Shown: piece after piece, positions 25,877-34,959 of the stretch
Layout: each line of letters starts with the position of its first letter
Position numbering within the stretch: position 1 is the stretch's first letter
DNA from: Salinigranum salinum
GTDB taxonomy: Archaea > Halobacteriota > Halobacteria > Halobacteriales > Haloferacaceae
Assembly: GCF_009176545.1 (NCBI RefSeq)
Contig: NZ_VTOJ01000003.1
Location: 29,299 to 93,298 of the forward strand
DNA length: 64,000 bases
Direction: 5' to 3'
Program-made: the position numbers and the translations under genes
Notes under the pieces: model-generated
Database searches by the model: none
What the model saw: the letters and a program-made list of their open reading frames with translations, nothing else
What the model was told of the DNA's origin: nothing

Positions 25877-28513
25877 TCAGCTGAAGTCTTCGATCTCCAA
25901 CTGGGTATCCGATTGCTCCTTCACGTACTCAGCGATATCATCGTAGTCATCTTCTCCCTCAATTTCCGAGAGCCTGCGAAGTGCGTTGATCGCTCCCCCA
26001 TCAGTCCATTTCCCAAACTTCTTCGCTAACTGATCGGTCTCAAAGAGATAGTACAGGTAGTGAGCCTTGTCGATAGACAGCGGTTCGTTCTTGTTTTCCA
26101 AGCGATCGGCCCGTTCAAGTGGACTCAGGATGACAAGGTCGTCTCCTTGCTGTTCCAGCAGATTTTCGTGAACCAGTTCGGCCACATCGACCCCTCTCTG
26201 CCGAAGATCCTTGTTCAGGGCGTTGAATGAGAGCTCTTCTCCCCTGCCCAAGATATGGGTCAGGTAGACTGCGCTGAGAGGATCCATTTCCTCGCTGAGG
26301 ATCTGGAAACGTTCTTCGAGCAGTTGCTCGTCGACGATTTCTTTGATGGCGTCTACGGCCTCGACGACATCCATCTGTTCTCCGTCACGGGTGACGTTGG
26401 GATAATGTTTGGAGAAGATCTCTAGACACTTACCCATCGCTACCACGAAGATATCTCCGCCGGTCAAACGGCGACCTGCTTGCTCCAGTCGATCGATTTC
26501 GTCCTCTGCCCGGAAGTAGATATCGTCCTCAAGCGACTTCCACGAAACTTCCTCAGGGTCTTCTTGGCGTTTCCTGCAGACGATGATGGTGTCGTAGTCG
26601 ACGGTTGCTCTGCCGTGCCTTGTTCCCCCCCGAGTCTCGCTGTTCACAGGGTAGAGAGCGCTGATGTAGAAGTCAGCATCCAAGACGGACTGAAGGGTTG
26701 AACCCCAGGCCTCGGTCTCTTTGTGGTGGAAGGTGAAGGCCATGATACCGTCGTCGGTCAGCTTCCGATGGGATTCGTTGAAGACGTTGGTCAGGGTCTC
26801 GATGTAGTGCTCCTCGGTTCTCTTGTCCTCGACGTCTTTTGCAGGGTCGACGACAGCCTCGCTCTTCTTCGGAGTGCGTTCCCCTTGGAAGTGGTCGTAG
26901 GTGTCGCTGAGAACCTCGTGAAGCCATACGTAGTAGAAGTCGGAGAGCTCGGCGTACATCTCGTTGTCGTAGTACGGAGGATCCGTGATGATCGCATCTA
27001 CTGATTCGTCCTCAATGGGTAGGTATTCAGAGGTACCACAGCGGAGGAAGGCATTCCCCCCTTCTCCAAGGTCAGAGGCATCGTCCACAAGGACACCCTC
27101 TACCGGAGTCTGCATCTGCTTGTCCTGTGAATTGCCGTCCTCGTCGATGTACTTCTCGACCGGACTCTGACACCACTCCTTCGCAGCCTTCGTCTTATCG
27201 AACATCCCTCTGAATGTGCCACGGCCGTAGTCGCTTCCCCAGATATTGCCTTCAACAGGTGTGTGACGGGCGATAATCGTATTGTAGTTGTATATGGGTT
27301 CAAGCTTGTTCGCCACGCGGTTGTACATGCAGAACATATTGTTCGACTCCAGCATCGCGGAGAATGTGGTGAGCAGGAACTCCTTCACGTTCTGATCGTC
27401 AATGTCGTCTATTTCGTCAAGAAGCCGGCTCAGCAGGAGCAGCTGCCGGTCGTTGAACATCTGGTGGTACTTGTGGTAGCCGTGGTTCCAAGCACGGTCA
27501 CTACTGCCCTGGTACCTGTCCTGCTTTGGGATTGGAAGTTCATCCCATTCTTCCTCCAACTCTTGGCTTGCTTTTTCGTAGAGCTCAAGGTCGTGATCCA
27601 CCGGGTCTTTGTATCCTTTATTGTCACAAGACCTGCAGTAGTACTCCACCGCGTACATCTGGGAGTCCGGTTTTCCGAACCGTTTCGTGGCGTCGATGAT
27701 CTTGCTCCGGACACCGCAATCAGGACAGGTATAGTTCTGGCCTGAAGCAGTTCCTTCCTTCGGCATGAACTTATTACCGCAGTCCTCGTTCACGCATTTC
27801 GTCTCAGTACTGTGGTCGTCCGTTTGCTGGACGGTCCAGCAATCCGGGCAGAGAACGTTCTTATAGCTATCTTTGGAAGAACGTGAGTCAGCGAAGTAGT
27901 AGCCCTTGAACAAGGGCACATCGTGGCCGCAGTTCAGGCACTCAATCTCTTTCACCCAGAAATAGTACATCGCATCCGCCATGTCATCGCAGTCCGGACA
28001 CGGCGTCTGGTAGTACTCAAGAATCTCCTCACCGACTGACTCATAGATCTCGTCATAGGCTTCCTGCAGGTCATCGATGTCGACAGGTTCTATCTCCTTT
28101 TTCACCGTGAACCAAGCAACAGGGTTCAGGTCACTGCCGATGACGTTGCAGCCCATGCGCAGGGCCTCGACAATGGTGGTTCCACCGCCCATGAACGGGT
28201 CGAGAACTGTTTTCCCGTCAAAGTCGACATCTTCCAGGTAGTAGTCCCACAACGCCTCTGGATTATCCCAGTCGACATCTGGCAACTCCTCGAAGCTCTC
28301 CTGACCGTTCTCCTTGATATGAATCTCATCCTCAGCAAGGGAATAAAGGAGCATAGTGCGAAAAACTGATCCCAGCCGCCTAGCCCAGTACTTGTGCATC
28401 GTATACACTGGCCGGTAGTACCGCTTGGCGTGGCCTTCCTTCGATGCGATTTCGTTGACTTCCTCAATCGGGAACGAGATCTCGATAGGTCGACGACTAT
28501 TGTCCTTACTCAT
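25877..28513 (-). CDS. DUF1156-type DNA methyltransferase
   Basis: This 878-residue protein starts at the ATG at 28513, 5 nt after the PglZ stop; an extension to 28609 would overlap PglZ. Residues 5-60 hold the DUF1156 N-terminal pattern (FPIEEVNEIASKEG, then MHKYWARRLGSVFRTMLL). The SAM motif DPFMGGGTT is near 107 and the catalytic DPPYYDNEMY near 509. Between them, about 165-300, is a Cys-rich insert with several CPDC/CxxC pairs, likely two or more zinc knuckles. The C-terminal third is helical. DUF1156 methylases are found in phage-defence islands next to DUF499 ATPases. Here it would play the PglX role of marking self DNA, which is inference. Confidence 0.85.
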   Translation of the reverse strand: MSKDNSRRPIEISFPIEEVNEIASKEGHAKRYYRPVYTMHKYWARRLGSVFRTMLLYSLAEDEIHIKENGQESFEELPDVDWDNPEALWDYYLEDVDFDGKTVLDPFMGGGTTIVEALRMGCNVIGSDLNPVAWFTVKKEIEPVDIDDLQEAYDEIYESVGEEILEYYQTPCPDCDDMADAMYYFWVKEIECLNCGHDVPLFKGYYFADSRSSKDSYKNVLCPDCWTVQQTDDHSTETKCVNEDCGNKFMPKEGTASGQNYTCPDCGVRSKIIDATKRFGKPDSQMYAVEYYCRSCDNKGYKDPVDHDLELYEKASQELEEEWDELPIPKQDRYQGSSDRAWNHGYHKYHQMFNDRQLLLLSRLLDEIDDIDDQNVKEFLLTTFSAMLESNNMFCMYNRVANKLEPIYNYNTIIARHTPVEGNIWGSDYGRGTFRGMFDKTKAAKEWCQSPVEKYIDEDGNSQDKQMQTPVEGVLVDDASDLGEGGNAFLRCGTSEYLPIEDESVDAIITDPPYYDNEMYAELSDFYYVWLHEVLSDTYDHFQGERTPKKSEAVVDPAKDVEDKRTEEHYIETLTNVFNESHRKLTDDGIMAFTFHHKETEAWGSTLQSVLDADFYISALYPVNSETRGGTRHGRATVDYDTIIVCRKRQEDPEEVSWKSLEDDIYFRAEDEIDRLEQAGRRLTGGDIFVVAMGKCLEIFSKHYPNVTRDGEQMDVVEAVDAIKEIVDEQLLEERFQILSEEMDPLSAVYLTHILGRGEELSFNALNKDLRQRGVDVAELVHENLLEQQGDDLVILSPLERADRLENKNEPLSIDKAHYLYYLFETDQLAKKFGKWTDGGAINALRRLSEIEGEDDYDDIAEYVKEQSDTQLEIEDFS

Positions 28514-28518
28514 GATTT

Positions 28519-29409
28519 TTAGAGACTGACATTGATTCGGGGTGTAACGCATTCGGAAACGCTGAGGCCTCCATGCTGGAAATTCGAATACTTCCCTCCA
28601 GCAGGCCAAGTGTACCTTCCGAGAGGCATGTAGTACCCATCTGCCTCAACGACAAGGCCCTCATCCACGAGGTCGTCGGCGTTGACTTCTCCGACGCTTT
28701 CGAACCTTCCGCTGAAAGTTGCTTGTAGGCGGTTTTTCTGTCGATCTGAAATCTTGAAGGTATGGCCGGAGTCCAACCGGGCGTATCCGTGGTCCGAGGT
28801 GATCACCAGAGAGTCCGTATCTAGCTGGTCGATGATGTTGGTGAGTGCTGTCTCTGACTTCTCATACATCTCCTCGATTGAGGACAATTTGGTTCTCCCT
28901 TCCTGAATATTCTCAAGGAGGGCGTCAGGGTAACGGCACCAAATGATCCGTTCGTCACCGTCCAGGGATGGTTCTTGGCTCTGCACGCTCGCAGTTTTGT
29001 ACTCCTTCTTCAGGTCGGAGTACCCCACTCGGTTCCGGTAAGGTATCGTCTCCGAAGGAACGGTGGAATACGAGTAACCGACCGACAACTCACTGGCTTC
29101 GTCCTCCAAGATCTGTACGAAGAGGGAGGCCTCTCGGACGCTCATCGAATCCATCATAACCAATGCTCCATCTTCAGGAACGGTCATGGAGGCCTGGTTC
29201 ACACACCTGTCCGTCAAGATCTCAGTATAGAACTCACCGTAAACATCGAGCAGCAGGCGTTCATACTTCACCAGTTGTGGCTCCCGACTATAGTGTGAGG
29301 CGATATCATCTCCTGCAGGTGCCCAGATATTCCAGACTGCCTCCCAGACGGAGTCAACGGGATCCTCGGCGTCGACCAGGTTGGTGAGGACCTCAGTCTT
29401 GAATTTCAC
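28519..29409 (-). CDS. pglZ: Minimal PglZ-type protein (alkaline phosphatase superfamily)
   Basis: This 296-residue protein shows the PglZ core in order. LVMMDSMSVREASLF near 83-97 supplies the first Asp and the Ser nucleophile position. STVPSETIPYRNRV is near 115, RYPDALLENIQEG near 163, and LVITSDHGYARL near 200 gives the Asp-His metal ligands. HGGLSVSECVTPRI closes the domain. PglZ is the signature protein of BREX and Pgl systems, where it is usually 600-900 residues. This one is little more than the catalytic core. It overlaps the ATPase gene by 17 nt and precedes the methylase by 5 nt, so the three are translated from one message. Confidence 0.85.
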   Translation of the reverse strand: MKFKTEVLTNLVDAEDPVDSVWEAVWNIWAPAGDDIASHYSREPQLVKYERLLLDVYGEFYTEILTDRCVNQASMTVPEDGALVMMDSMSVREASLFVQILEDEASELSVGYSYSTVPSETIPYRNRVGYSDLKKEYKTASVQSQEPSLDGDERIIWCRYPDALLENIQEGRTKLSSIEEMYEKSETALTNIIDQLDTDSLVITSDHGYARLDSGHTFKISDRQKNRLQATFSGRFESVGEVNADDLVDEGLVVEADGYYMPLGRYTWPAGGKYSNFQHGGLSVSECVTPRINVSL

Positions 29410-31891
29410 TCTCGATCACCACCTGAGCGTCGATGTGGTTCGCACTTGGCAGATGCTCCAGGAACTCGATAAGCTCCTCCTTTGACAGCCCTTCTAAATC
29501 ATACGAGAGGTCGATATGTGTGGCAGTGTCCGTGTCTCCGTTGACCCGAGACTCAGCTACACTTCGGAGAACACGGGGGCTGTTGCCCTCTAACTGCACC
29601 GTCTTCATCTCGGTCTGTTTATTGACGGCTTCTCCTTCCTCTCCCGTCCCTGACTCTGTACGTTCGACAGTCGTCGTGGTTCCATCTCCGGCACCGATGC
29701 TGCTTCCGGTCGCAACCCCTCTCGAACCCTTAGTCCCTGTGTCCGGCTCTGGCTCCGTTTCCGTATAAACCGACTCATCCAGGTTGTTCGGGTGGTGAAT
29801 AGTCAGGTCGTCATCGAGATCTGGCAGCGGATCTCTCTTCTGAGTTGCGTAGAACTTCGCTCGGTCACTCTCCAAGATAATCTTCGCATCTCGGTATAGC
29901 TGGCCAAGAGCGGAGTAAAACGCACTATCCTCCAAGAGTACCGGCATCCTGCGGAACTGTCTGAAGTCGTTGAGCATCGAGGCCACGTTAACCCCGTTCT
30001 CCGCATCTCGAACCTCCTTGACTATCTTCTCGCCGATGTAGGTCTTATCACGTCCTACCTTGCTCTTCACGTCTTCTACGTTGGGGCTGACGGACTTCTT
30101 CCTCATCCGAAGACCACCTTCTGAGTCAGTCCACTTGACCCAGCTACCGTAGTTGTCCTCAAGCTCGTTCCGGAGCTCTCGGCGTTCGTCCCGGATGATT
30201 TTCTCCAGTTCACCTTGCTCGTCGTCGACTTTCCCTCTCAGGTTCTCCGCACCTAGCACACGAGCCGCCTTACTGATCAGGTCGTCATCTTGTCGGATCT
30301 TCTGATTCGGCGTGACGAAGAGAACCGTGTTCTGGTATGTGCGGCCCTCAAAGAAACCATTCAGCTTCTTCTCCAAAGCTCCGTTCGACAGGTAATCCAG
30401 CATCACAACAACCGAGATATCCCTTGAGTCAGAGACATCGTCTTCAGGGTAGACTACCACGTCTCCGCTCCAAACATCGTCCCGTACCACTTCTGCCAGC
30501 TTCTCTTCAATAGCATCTCTTTCGCCATCTAACACCCGTTCCTGTTCCCGGGTTACGAGAGCGGTGAGCTTCGGATCCTCTGTGATGTAGTAATTGTCTT
30601 TCTGGCCATCCCGGTCTAGGTAGTGAGCGGTACCGTACAGGTTCTGGAGCGACATATCCAGCTTCGACACCGAGTTTTCCCCTGGTTTATACGTCCCCAG
30701 CAGGCACTGAGTGACCGAAGCCATCTGAGACCGCTCGTCCAGAGTGTATAGCAGGATGGTCTTCAGCAGCTCCTCCCCGTAATCGATTTTCTCGACAGCG
30801 TCAAGGTCGGAGACGTACCGGTTGAACAGTGTCTGGTTGATCCCTCGGAACGCAGCTGCTTTGATGTCGCTGGTGATGATGAGGTCTGTCTCTTGGTACA
30901 GCCTGCGGACCGTGTCAGCGAGGACGTTCATCGCCCCACGGACGTTCTGCCGTTCCTTCCCGCCTTCATACAGATTGTCGAGTAGATCTAGCAGCTCAGG
31001 ATGGAACGGGTAGGTCTCAACCATCCGGTTCTCATATCGTTTCTCCTCCTCGATCTTGACAGGATAATTGTAGTTCTCAACGTAGTTCTCGACGATATCT
31101 CGAACCTTGTTTTCGTCTAGGTCCTTTCGTCGGGTCTGGAAAAGACGGTGGAGAATAATCCGTTCTCTGTCGCCTGTGGCGTTTAGGTCGACAGCGTAGG
31201 GATTCGTCCGGTTGAGGATTCGTTTGAAGTCGTCACTCTTGTCCAAAAGAGTGATAAAAACGAACAGATCTTCGTCGGGGTCGTTCGCTACCTCCAGCAG
31301 GTTCTGTATGAAGAACTCGTTGCGTTCTACCAGTTCCTCGTCTTCGGAGTCGCTGAAGGATTCCCACCAAGTTTCGATTTCGTCGAAGAAGATGGCCACC
31401 GGCTTATCGCCGCAGAGATCTTCGATGTGCTCGGTGGTGACGTATCGCTTGACGTCTTCCGAGATATCTTTGCGGCCCAGATCCTCGAAAATTGGTTCCC
31501 AGATGTGATCCGCATCCGTCTCGCTGGTAGAAAGGATAGTCGCCTCTGCAGACTTCGGAACATCGAGAGGAATCTCCCACTCGTCAAGCCATTCCTGCCC
31601 GATACCTGGACTGTTGAAGAGGTGGTAAAGGGTCAGTAGGCCGTGGGACTTACCTGCTCCGTAAGGCCCAGTGAGCGTTATTCCTCCCTGGCTGTCCCGT
31701 CCTCTGAGCTTGTTGTCGACGTGGTCGAACGCGGTTTCCAAGGCGTTCGACGGGTAAGTCATGGAGAGCAGGCGTGAAGGATCGTTTTCCAGTCGGTCCT
31801 CTGAGCCACCTACCTTGTGGGCTTGGAGAACTCCCTGAAATCTGCCTTCCTGAACTTCATCACGAGGAGTCAGGAGTTCGGAGATTGTCAT
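29393..31891 (-). CDS. BrxC/PglY-type (DUF499-like) large P-loop ATPase
   Basis: This 832-residue protein has Walker A GPYGAGKSH near 75 and Walker B IFFDEIETWW near 168. This is the arrangement of the DUF499/BrxC/PglY ATPases. A long helical middle follows, with RNVRGAMNVLADTVRRLY near 315 as the typical sensor region. Next comes a Ser/Thr/Gly-rich linker at about 715-760 and a short C-terminal strand-helix domain (IDLSYDLEGLSKEELIEFLEHLP). It is the first gene of the ATPase-PglZ-methylase operon. The next upstream gene is 480 bp away. Confidence 0.85.
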   Translation of the reverse strand: MTISELLTPRDEVQEGRFQGVLQAHKVGGSEDRLENDPSRLLSMTYPSNALETAFDHVDNKLRGRDSQGGITLTGPYGAGKSHGLLTLYHLFNSPGIGQEWLDEWEIPLDVPKSAEATILSTSETDADHIWEPIFEDLGRKDISEDVKRYVTTEHIEDLCGDKPVAIFFDEIETWWESFSDSEDEELVERNEFFIQNLLEVANDPDEDLFVFITLLDKSDDFKRILNRTNPYAVDLNATGDRERIILHRLFQTRRKDLDENKVRDIVENYVENYNYPVKIEEEKRYENRMVETYPFHPELLDLLDNLYEGGKERQNVRGAMNVLADTVRRLYQETDLIITSDIKAAAFRGINQTLFNRYVSDLDAVEKIDYGEELLKTILLYTLDERSQMASVTQCLLGTYKPGENSVSKLDMSLQNLYGTAHYLDRDGQKDNYYITEDPKLTALVTREQERVLDGERDAIEEKLAEVVRDDVWSGDVVVYPEDDVSDSRDISVVVMLDYLSNGALEKKLNGFFEGRTYQNTVLFVTPNQKIRQDDDLISKAARVLGAENLRGKVDDEQGELEKIIRDERRELRNELEDNYGSWVKWTDSEGGLRMRKKSVSPNVEDVKSKVGRDKTYIGEKIVKEVRDAENGVNVASMLNDFRQFRRMPVLLEDSAFYSALGQLYRDAKIILESDRAKFYATQKRDPLPDLDDDLTIHHPNNLDESVYTETEPEPDTGTKGSRGVATGSSIGAGDGTTTTVERTESGTGEEGEAVNKQTEMKTVQLEGNSPRVLRSVAESRVNGDTDTATHIDLSYDLEGLSKEELIEFLEHLPSANHIDAQVVIESEIQD

Positions 31892-32371
31892 GCTCTTATA
31901 TTCTAACCGAGGCCTACTTGATGGTTGTCCAAAAGATACAGATGTATCTCGGAAACGAGCGGTAGTGATGGGAGACTGTCGAGTCAGGTCTTATTTTCAC
32001 TCATACCTCTCATTATAGGTATTCGACCTGCTGGATACAGGCCCGATCTGAAGAACTGCCCGTTACAGTACACGAGGCTCGATTCGAAGTCTAATAAATA
32101 AACGTCTGCCCGACGAGTTCATCATTGACTCAATCAATCCCCCAACCATCGTCGTTCAGGTAATCCACTAACGTGCGCGATCCGATTCCCCCAGCATCGG
32201 ATCCAGGGTGATGGTACACTCATCAACCTCTCCAGAGAGGCGTCGAAACCGGTGATCCAGGTGGAATCTCATTCAAGTCCCGCCGAGCGACTCGGTCGTA
32301 CGTCGGTAGTTACCCCACAAATTTGGCCAAATGACCTCACTCGTGGGGTAACCTTCCGGAGCAACCGCCAG
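31892..32371. other. 480-bp intergenic region between defence operon and polymerase operon
   Basis: The right part contains dyad element copy 2. The promoter of the leftward ATPase-PglZ-methylase operon must lie in 31892-31960, which is AT-rich. A 29-codon open frame on the minus strand (32130-32219, GTG start) has an acidic, coding-like end, DYLNDDGWGID, and may be a gene remnant. No convincing gene is present. Confidence 0.5.
32308..32352. repeat. 45-bp dyad element, copy 2
   Basis: The left arm AGTTACCCCAC (32308-32318) and right arm GTGGGGTAAC (32343-32352) flank a 24-bp AT-rich spacer unrelated to the spacers of the other copies. It begins 20 bp beyond the stop codon of the polymerase gene. 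Confidence 0.85.
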
Positions 32372-34660
32372 TCAGCTCCGAAAACCGCTCAGCGGGACGG
32401 ACTCTCGGTCGCTGAGATACCGTTCGATCTGTTCGCTGTCCCAGTCGAGGGGCGACAAAACACTTGCCGCTGCACGGATGGCACGCGTCTGGTAGAACGA
32501 CGGGTCGTAGGACGTTGACTCATCAATCTCGTCGACCAAGCGGACCCGCTCCAGCGAATCTCTGTCGTCGTCCACAACGACGTACTGGATATCCTGTCCG
32601 CGAGCCAAAGACAGACCGCGGTCAACAGCCCGTTCGAGAGCTGCCACAGTCCGAGTCCGGTGAGAGTATGCCTCGACATCTTTCGACGACCGCGTCCGGA
32701 TCACGAGCTCCTTCGGAGACACGGCTCCACGCCGGAGCTCGCTGAGGCGAACCGCGAGTCTATCGCACACCGCTTCTGGGTCGCGGTGGCGATCGAGCGT
32801 TCGAATCAAATCCCGTTGAACCGCTGCGACCCATGCACACGTCGACCGCTGACGACACTCGATGCCTCGGTACTTGTACGCTGGTATCTCGGTTTCACCT
32901 CCGGTCGGCTCACGGCCACACCGACGACCAAAATACCGGGTGAGCGCCCCAGCACCGCCGTCCCGACGCGGACAGAACGCCACCCACTCGAACGCACCCT
33001 CGTACTCGAGTGAAATCCCGGCCTCAGCCGAGATCTCCTCGACCAGATCCCGAAGTGATGACCGATCCGCCTCGTGTTCGCGAGGTGTCACCCAGATCGA
33101 ATCCACGATGCCGTGGAGCACCTGCCAGCCGCCCGCCTCTAGTCTCTCTTTCGCCGTGAACAGGATATCCCGAGCGTAGGCGTTGATCGCTTCGTGGACC
33201 TCGATCCGGCCGAACTTCGCGTTCGAGAACCCCTGATACCCGAAACAACTCACGAGGATCCACTTCAACGCACTCGACTGGCCCTCAAGGGCCTCGCGTT
33301 TGGCCGTCGAAAGACCGGATTCCTCGGCATCACTGTCCTCGACCAGTCGTGCCTTGATCTCTGCTCGGTCATCGATGATCGGCTGGAGGACCTTCGGTAG
33401 ATATCCGTCCTGGTCACAGACCGCGTATCCGAGCTCCGGCACGTCTGCCCGGTCGTGACACGTACAGCGGACTGTCTCCGGTGAAAGATTGAATTTACAG
33501 ATGATGTTCGGATACAGTGACGCGAAGTCAAGTTCGTGGACGTCCTCATGGAAACCGACGACCGGCGAAAGCGTCGTCCCGCCGCGGTCGGCGGCGTGGA
33601 GGTCCGCGGCGGTCTTGAATCGCTCCGGGCGCCACGCCCGCCACTGCACCAGCACCCCACGACGCCGTGCCTCGCGGATCTGGATCGCCGTGAGTACGTT
33701 CCCGATCGACGCCCACGCCAGCTCCTGGAGTGGCTTCCGGGACCGTTCGACCAAGTCGAGACATCCGGCGAGGTTCGTCTCCTTCAAGAAGAACGTGTTC
33801 TGACGATCGATCACCACCCGTCCCGGGACGTTGTATCGCGCCGGAGAGTGCCGGACCTGTCCGTACGACTCGAACGTCGATGCCCCTGCCAGTTGCTGAT
33901 ACACGGGGATATCATCACGAGAGCCATCGGCAGGAACGCGCTGGAGACTGAGTTCGATATCGTACTCGCGGGCTGCCTCAGCAACGAGCGGAATGATGTC
34001 GCCGCGTTCGACCATGAGGACATCGGGATCCTCGTCGACGAGCCGATCACGCAGGGTCATGAGAGTGGCCCGAGCTGTCGAACCAGCCGGCTCTATCTCC
34101 GGGTCCATCGACGTGTCTGTTCTTGACGGGGCGACCACCTCAGACGCGATCTGCAGCCCACTCAGAGCCTCATCAGCGGCCGCCCGTCGCGAGAGACCGA
34201 GAGAGAGGACTGTCGGAGGACGACCGGGTTTCGGCGAAACATTTCGGTCGAGACAGTAGCGAAACTCCGGCGAGAAGTCCACGTCGAACGCCCGGTAGGG
34301 AACCCGTCCGGGTGGCCCCCACCGCTCGATGAATCGACCCACCTCGCGGACCGCTCCTATCCGATCCACCTCGATTCGGAGTACTGGTTGCTCTGCGAAT
34401 CGAAATCCGGGTCGCCACCGCTCGATGCACAGCTCCGAGACCGCAAGGTGTTTGTCTAGGTCTGCACGGAAATCCAGAAGCTCATCGACGCACTGCTCCA
34501 CGTCGGGCACACTCGCCTCCATCCCGGTAGCAGTCACCGCGTACAGCGCTGGGCGGTAGCTAGCGTCGCGAGTGACCGTCCAGCCTGGGTTATCCACAGT
34601 TCCAGTCAACGACCACGCAAGCGGTGCGCCATCACCGAAAGAATCAATGGCGAACGGCAT
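32372..34660 (-). CDS. polB: Variant family-B DNA polymerase with degenerate proofreading motifs
   Basis: This is a 762-residue protein from the ATG at 34660 (a GTG at 34672 overlaps the upstream stop). Motif A is intact, DFASLYPNII near 378. Motif B is altered: the usual Lys-x3-Asn-Ser-x-Tyr-Gly reads KWILVSCFGYQGF near 465. In motif C the usual YGDTDS reads HGIVDS near 519, so the second, essential Asp is kept and the first is lost. The exonuclease domain is poor: ExoI reads FDVDFSPEF and no ExoII Asn-Asp motif is visible. It is probably a low-fidelity or structural polymerase rather than the replicase. It is last in an operon behind a small protein and a P-loop-less RecA-like protein. Confidence 0.85.
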   Translation of the reverse strand: MPFAIDSFGDGAPLAWSLTGTVDNPGWTVTRDASYRPALYAVTATGMEASVPDVEQCVDELLDFRADLDKHLAVSELCIERWRPGFRFAEQPVLRIEVDRIGAVREVGRFIERWGPPGRVPYRAFDVDFSPEFRYCLDRNVSPKPGRPPTVLSLGLSRRAAADEALSGLQIASEVVAPSRTDTSMDPEIEPAGSTARATLMTLRDRLVDEDPDVLMVERGDIIPLVAEAAREYDIELSLQRVPADGSRDDIPVYQQLAGASTFESYGQVRHSPARYNVPGRVVIDRQNTFFLKETNLAGCLDLVERSRKPLQELAWASIGNVLTAIQIREARRRGVLVQWRAWRPERFKTAADLHAADRGGTTLSPVVGFHEDVHELDFASLYPNIICKFNLSPETVRCTCHDRADVPELGYAVCDQDGYLPKVLQPIIDDRAEIKARLVEDSDAEESGLSTAKREALEGQSSALKWILVSCFGYQGFSNAKFGRIEVHEAINAYARDILFTAKERLEAGGWQVLHGIVDSIWVTPREHEADRSSLRDLVEEISAEAGISLEYEGAFEWVAFCPRRDGGAGALTRYFGRRCGREPTGGETEIPAYKYRGIECRQRSTCAWVAAVQRDLIRTLDRHRDPEAVCDRLAVRLSELRRGAVSPKELVIRTRSSKDVEAYSHRTRTVAALERAVDRGLSLARGQDIQYVVVDDDRDSLERVRLVDEIDESTSYDPSFYQTRAIRAAASVLSPLDWDSEQIERYLSDRESVPLSGFRS

Positions 34661-34668
34661 CCTCCCTC

Positions 34669-34956
34669 TCACCGACGCCTCGTCGTCGGGATATCGCGCT
34701 CGGTCTCCTCTGCTTCTTCGATCTGTGTCTCCAGCTCGTCGAGTCGCCGCTCCTGTGCGAGTGCGATCGCGACCAGCACTGGGATGACCGGAGACTGGTG
34801 GTTCAGGTGCCCGGCCGCATCGGCGTGGTTGCGGGCGTGAGTGAGCAACCGGTCGAACCGTTCCTGATCTTCGTATCGGAGCGCTCGTCGAAACGGTTGC
34901 CAGCGGTCCTCGATCGCTCGGAGTATGTCTCGGAAGGTCGGATTCGTTCGTCCCAT
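34669..34956 (-). CDS. Small helical protein of the polymerase operon
   Basis: This is a 95-residue, almost entirely helical protein. It begins MGRTNPTFRDILRAIEDRW and has a His/Ala-rich helix near 40-55 and a coiled-coil-like ELETQIEEAEETE near the end. It sits 3 nt after the RecA-like gene and 8 bp before the polymerase ATG, so the three are translationally linked. Conserved placement would suggest a bridging subunit, but no function is known to me. Confidence 0.7.
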   Translation of the reverse strand: MGRTNPTFRDILRAIEDRWQPFRRALRYEDQERFDRLLTHARNHADAAGHLNHQSPVIPVLVAIALAQERRLDELETQIEEAEETERDIPTTRRR

Positions 34957-34959
34957 TAC

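Noticed and set aside
25877..31891. Assignment of the PglZ operon to DISARM or a complete BREX type
   Set aside because: No DrmA/DrmB helicase or PLD protein is present, and BrxA, BrxB, PglX and BrxL are missing, so only a BREX-like label is justified.
32130..32219. 29-codon minus-strand frame with acidic C-terminus
   Set aside because: It is too short, starts at a GTG immediately after stops and has no promoter; kept only as a possible remnant in the intergenic note.
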